Source: Deltaproteobacteria bacterium
GTDB lineage: Bacteria; Myxococcota_A; UBA9042; PHBI01
NCBI GenBank assembly: GCA_020632715.1
Contig: JACKFA010000006.1
Coordinates: forward strand, 368,501 to 432,500
Direction of reading: 5' to 3'
DNA: 64,000 bases
Shown: one piece after another, positions 62,276 through 64,000 of the stretch
Layout of the letters: every line of letters starts with the position of its first letter
How positions within the stretch are numbered: position 1 is the first letter of the stretch
Made by a program: the position numbers and the translations under genes
Notes under the pieces: model-generated
Seen by the model: the letters and a program-made list of their open reading frames with translations, nothing else
Databases searched by the model: none
What the model was told of the DNA's origin: nothing

Positions 62276-62305
62276 AAGCTAGTGATCGGGCTCCGCCCGT
62301 GTCAA
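62276..62305 (-). promoter_or_regulatory. Strong putative promoter of the propeller lipoprotein gene
   Basis: On the minus strand, TTGACA (62300-62305), an 18-bp spacer and TAGCTT (62276-62281). This is the same architecture and -10 word as at rplC and recA. Confidence 0.7.
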
Positions 62306-62336
62306 CGCGCCGCGGCCCGCGCCCCCGCGAGCCGGC

Positions 62337-63518
62337 TCAATCCTCGCGCCGATGGAGCGCGACGACGGCGCCGGCGAGGCCCATGATCAGGAGCCAGCCG
62401 AGGCCGCCCTCGAGGACGCGCTCGGGCGTGCCGCCACCGTCCCCGTCCTCCGGAGCGCGCTCGAGCGTGTCGCCGCTGCAGCCGCCGCATCCGCTCCCGC
62501 CGCTGCTCCCGCCGCACCCGCTCGCGCTGCTGCCGGAGTCACCGCAGCCCTCGGAGGAGCTACCGCTGCTCGACCCGTCGCAGCCGTCGGACGAGCTGTC
62601 GGAGGAGCTGTCGCCGCAGCCGCTCGAGTCGTAGTCGTCGCTCCCGTCGCCGCAGCCGTCGGACGATCCGGAGTCCGTGATGTCGCTCGTGTCGCTCCAG
62701 TCGCCGCCGTCGTCCCAGCTGTAGTCCGGCGGATCGTCGACGGTGTCGCCCTCGCAGCCGCCGCCGCTCCCGTCGTCGTAGGTGCCGTAGTCCCCGTCGG
62801 AGGCCCCGCAGCTGCCGTTGTAGTAGGGGTCGTAGTAGTAGGTGTCGTCCTCGTAGCAGTACGGCCAGTCGCAGACGGGCACGGCCGGGAGGGGCGACTG
62901 CTGCGTCGCGTCGGCCGCGATCTCCTCGGGGGCGGGCGACGTCTCGAAGAGCACGTCGATCTCGGCGATCAGGTCGTCGGCGGTGTCGAGGGCCTCGTCG
63001 ACGCCGGGATCGGCGAACTCGAGCGTGCCGCGGACGCGGAACCCGACGACGCCGTTGCCGAAGACGACCTTCTCGAGCGCGATCTGGCCGCTCACGGGCT
63101 CGCCGTCGAACACGGTGGCCTTCCCGTCCTTCGAGACGAGGTAGAAGCGTGCCTTCATGTGATCGCGATCGTCACCGTCCCAGGCGACGCGGCTCTTCAG
63201 CCGATCGAGATCGAGCTTGAGCACGGCCTGATCGGAGTCGGGAGGGAGCGCGAAGCCCGTGCGCAGGAGGACGCCATCCTTGAACTCGGAGAGCGCGGTC
63301 GCGTAGGTGCCGCCTGCGTAGACGTCGACCGCCTGGGCCGGCGCCTCGTCCTCCGGGAGCGTCAGCCAGACCTTGAGCGAGGTCCGCGCGGGCCCCTTGA
63401 AGACGGCGCGCTCCCACGACGCGGCGCGGCCGGTGTGCGATCGGACACCGAAGCCGGTCATGGCGCCGATCCCGACGATCAGGATGACGATCCGTCGCGC
63501 GATCATGTTGGGTTTCAT
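62337..63518 (-). CDS. Exported protein with Ser/Asp/Gly/Cys-rich region and C-terminal membrane tail
   Basis: A 393-residue protein. The N-terminus is a signal anchor or signal peptide (IVILIVGIGAMTGFGV). Residues ~30-195 form a beta-rich domain (AVFKGPARTSLKVWLTLPE, AVLKLDLDRLKSRVAWDG). Residues ~215-350 are low-complexity Ser, Asp, Gly and Tyr with about sixteen Cys (CGDSGSSASGCGG). The end is a hydrophobic helix followed by Arg-Arg (GGLGWLLIMGLAGAVVALHRRED), much like the sorting tails of myxobacterial exported proteins, though not a textbook MYXO-CTERM. Likely surface-exposed; function unknown. Confidence 0.75.
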   Translation of the reverse strand: MKPNMIARRIVILIVGIGAMTGFGVRSHTGRAASWERAVFKGPARTSLKVWLTLPEDEAPAQAVDVYAGGTYATALSEFKDGVLLRTGFALPPDSDQAVLKLDLDRLKSRVAWDGDDRDHMKARFYLVSKDGKATVFDGEPVSGQIALEKVVFGNGVVGFRVRGTLEFADPGVDEALDTADDLIAEIDVLFETSPAPEEIAADATQQSPLPAVPVCDWPYCYEDDTYYYDPYYNGSCGASDGDYGTYDDGSGGGCEGDTVDDPPDYSWDDGGDWSDTSDITDSGSSDGCGDGSDDYDSSGCGDSSSDSSSDGCDGSSSGSSSEGCGDSGSSASGCGGSSGGSGCGGCSGDTLERAPEDGDGGGTPERVLEGGLGWLLIMGLAGAVVALHRRED

Positions 63519-63557
63519 GGAGTTGTCTCCTTTCCCGGCGGCGATCGGGGCGCGCGG

Positions 63558-64000
63558 CTACAGGTGGAGGGTAGCCGAGATCAGGAAGGACGGGCTCACC
63601 GTGCCCGCGCGCTCGGACGGGACCCCCGCGATCTCGCTGATAGGATCGTACGCCTCGAACGAGGTCGGGATGGACGCGTCGACGCGGGCGCCCAGCGAGA
63701 AGTAGAGGTTGAACCGGTACTGCAGCCCGGCGCCGAGCTCGATCAGGAAGGAGTCGTCCTCGTTCCGATAGATCTCGCGTCCGCGCCGCACGTTGGCGGT
63801 GCTCGAGACGCTCGCGCGCCCCAGATCGAGCTCGAGGAGGAGCCGCAGGCGCGGCGCGATGGGCGTCAGCGTGCGCAGCCCGAAGGACCACGAGATCCAG
63901 CTGCGATCGATCTCGGTGTCGTCGATCGCGGCGCCGCTCCCGCCGAGCCCCATGTAGGTGAGGTTCACGACGCCGTAGAACCGGGTCGGGAAGTTCACGA
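63558..64000 (-). CDS. Outer-membrane beta-barrel-like protein, N-terminus beyond the window
   Basis: The C-terminal ~147 residues of a larger protein; the frame is open to the window end, and the ATG at 63998 is probably internal. It alternates polar and hydrophobic residues in barrel-like strands (RFYGVVNLTYMGLGG, ISWSFGLRTLTPI, RLRLLLELDLGRASV, FLIELGAGLQYRFNLYFSLGARVDAS in pieces) and ends with the strand SPSFLISATLHL. The family is not recognised. It lies 39 nt upstream of the Cys/Ser/Asp-rich protein gene and may be its operon partner. Confidence 0.7.
   Translation of the reverse strand, partial: VNFPTRFYGVVNLTYMGLGGSGAAIDDTEIDRSWISWSFGLRTLTPIAPRLRLLLELDLGRASVSSTANVRRGREIYRNEDDSFLIELGAGLQYRFNLYFSLGARVDASIPTSFEAYDPISEIAGVPSERAGTVSPSFLISATLHL

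Noticed and set aside
1..64000. tRNA, rRNA, CRISPR, insertion sequence or prophage
   Set aside because: None was recognised in any intergenic stretch by reading. A covariance-model search would be needed to exclude a small RNA gene.

Overview
The window is a gene-dense, very GC-rich chromosomal segment, almost certainly from a Myxococcota (Polyangia-like deltaproteobacterial) genome. The evidence is the mix of genes: Hanks-type kinases with the HRDVSPQN catalytic loop, several FHA proteins, a GYF/AgmX-type protein, Asp-Thr-rich lipoproteins carrying CDDGxxCT cysteine repeats, an MCE protein with a deltaproteobacterial-type C-terminal extension, and a Myxococcus-like LexA box at recA. No phage, IS, integron, CRISPR, rRNA or tRNA was seen. 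The species cannot be named from sequence alone.

Layout. 1-4440: end of an MlaE permease, an MCE protein with a barrel-like tail, miaB, a DUF151 nuclease and a VanZ-like protein. 4441-7774: duplicated intergenic repeats, an EF-G gene outside any str operon, and a divergent four-Cys protein. 7802-16109: a large Cys-repeat lipoprotein, dnaJ, a kinase overlapping an M16 peptidase, and a GYF/AgmX protein. 16110-24681: a stand-alone rplC, dapF, an exported protein, gshB, a TPR/HEAT protein and an FHA protein. 24722-24881: a palindromic repeat element. 24882-31176: a signalling and envelope cluster (kinase, barrel, RDD, FemAB-like, SRPBCC, zinc ribbon, FHA). 32314-37937: sucA-sucB-lpd, the 2-oxoglutarate dehydrogenase complex. 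38054-41818: a DUF695/RraB-like protein and glgC-glgA. 41863-47716: an exported protein, cinA, recA, alaS. 47879-54090: a HEAT protein, a fused alpha/beta 2-oxoacid dehydrogenase E1, small membrane proteins and a Cys-rich lipoprotein. 54115-58110: ksgA, tsaD, a pseudo-receiver/TPR membrane protein. 58308-60681: a FadR-type TetR regulator with etfB-etfA. 60794-64000: a beta-propeller lipoprotein, a Cys/Ser/Asp-rich protein and a truncated barrel.

The genes fall into a few systems: transenvelope lipid transport (MlaE plus the MCE fusion); central energy metabolism (2-oxoglutarate dehydrogenase, a second E1, ETF, glycogen synthesis); SOS and recombination (LexA-box recA with cinA); and phospho-signalling (two kinases, two double-FHA proteins, a pseudo-receiver protein).

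The observations most worth following are the MCE-to-barrel fusion, the FadR-like operator in the leader of the TetR-etfBA operon, rplC away from the S10 operon behind a structured leader, a roughly 160-bp palindromic element with 16-bp terminal repeats, and five one-base frameshifts at short G/C runs in otherwise intact genes. All five are in the missing-base direction, which suggests consensus errors rather than biology.
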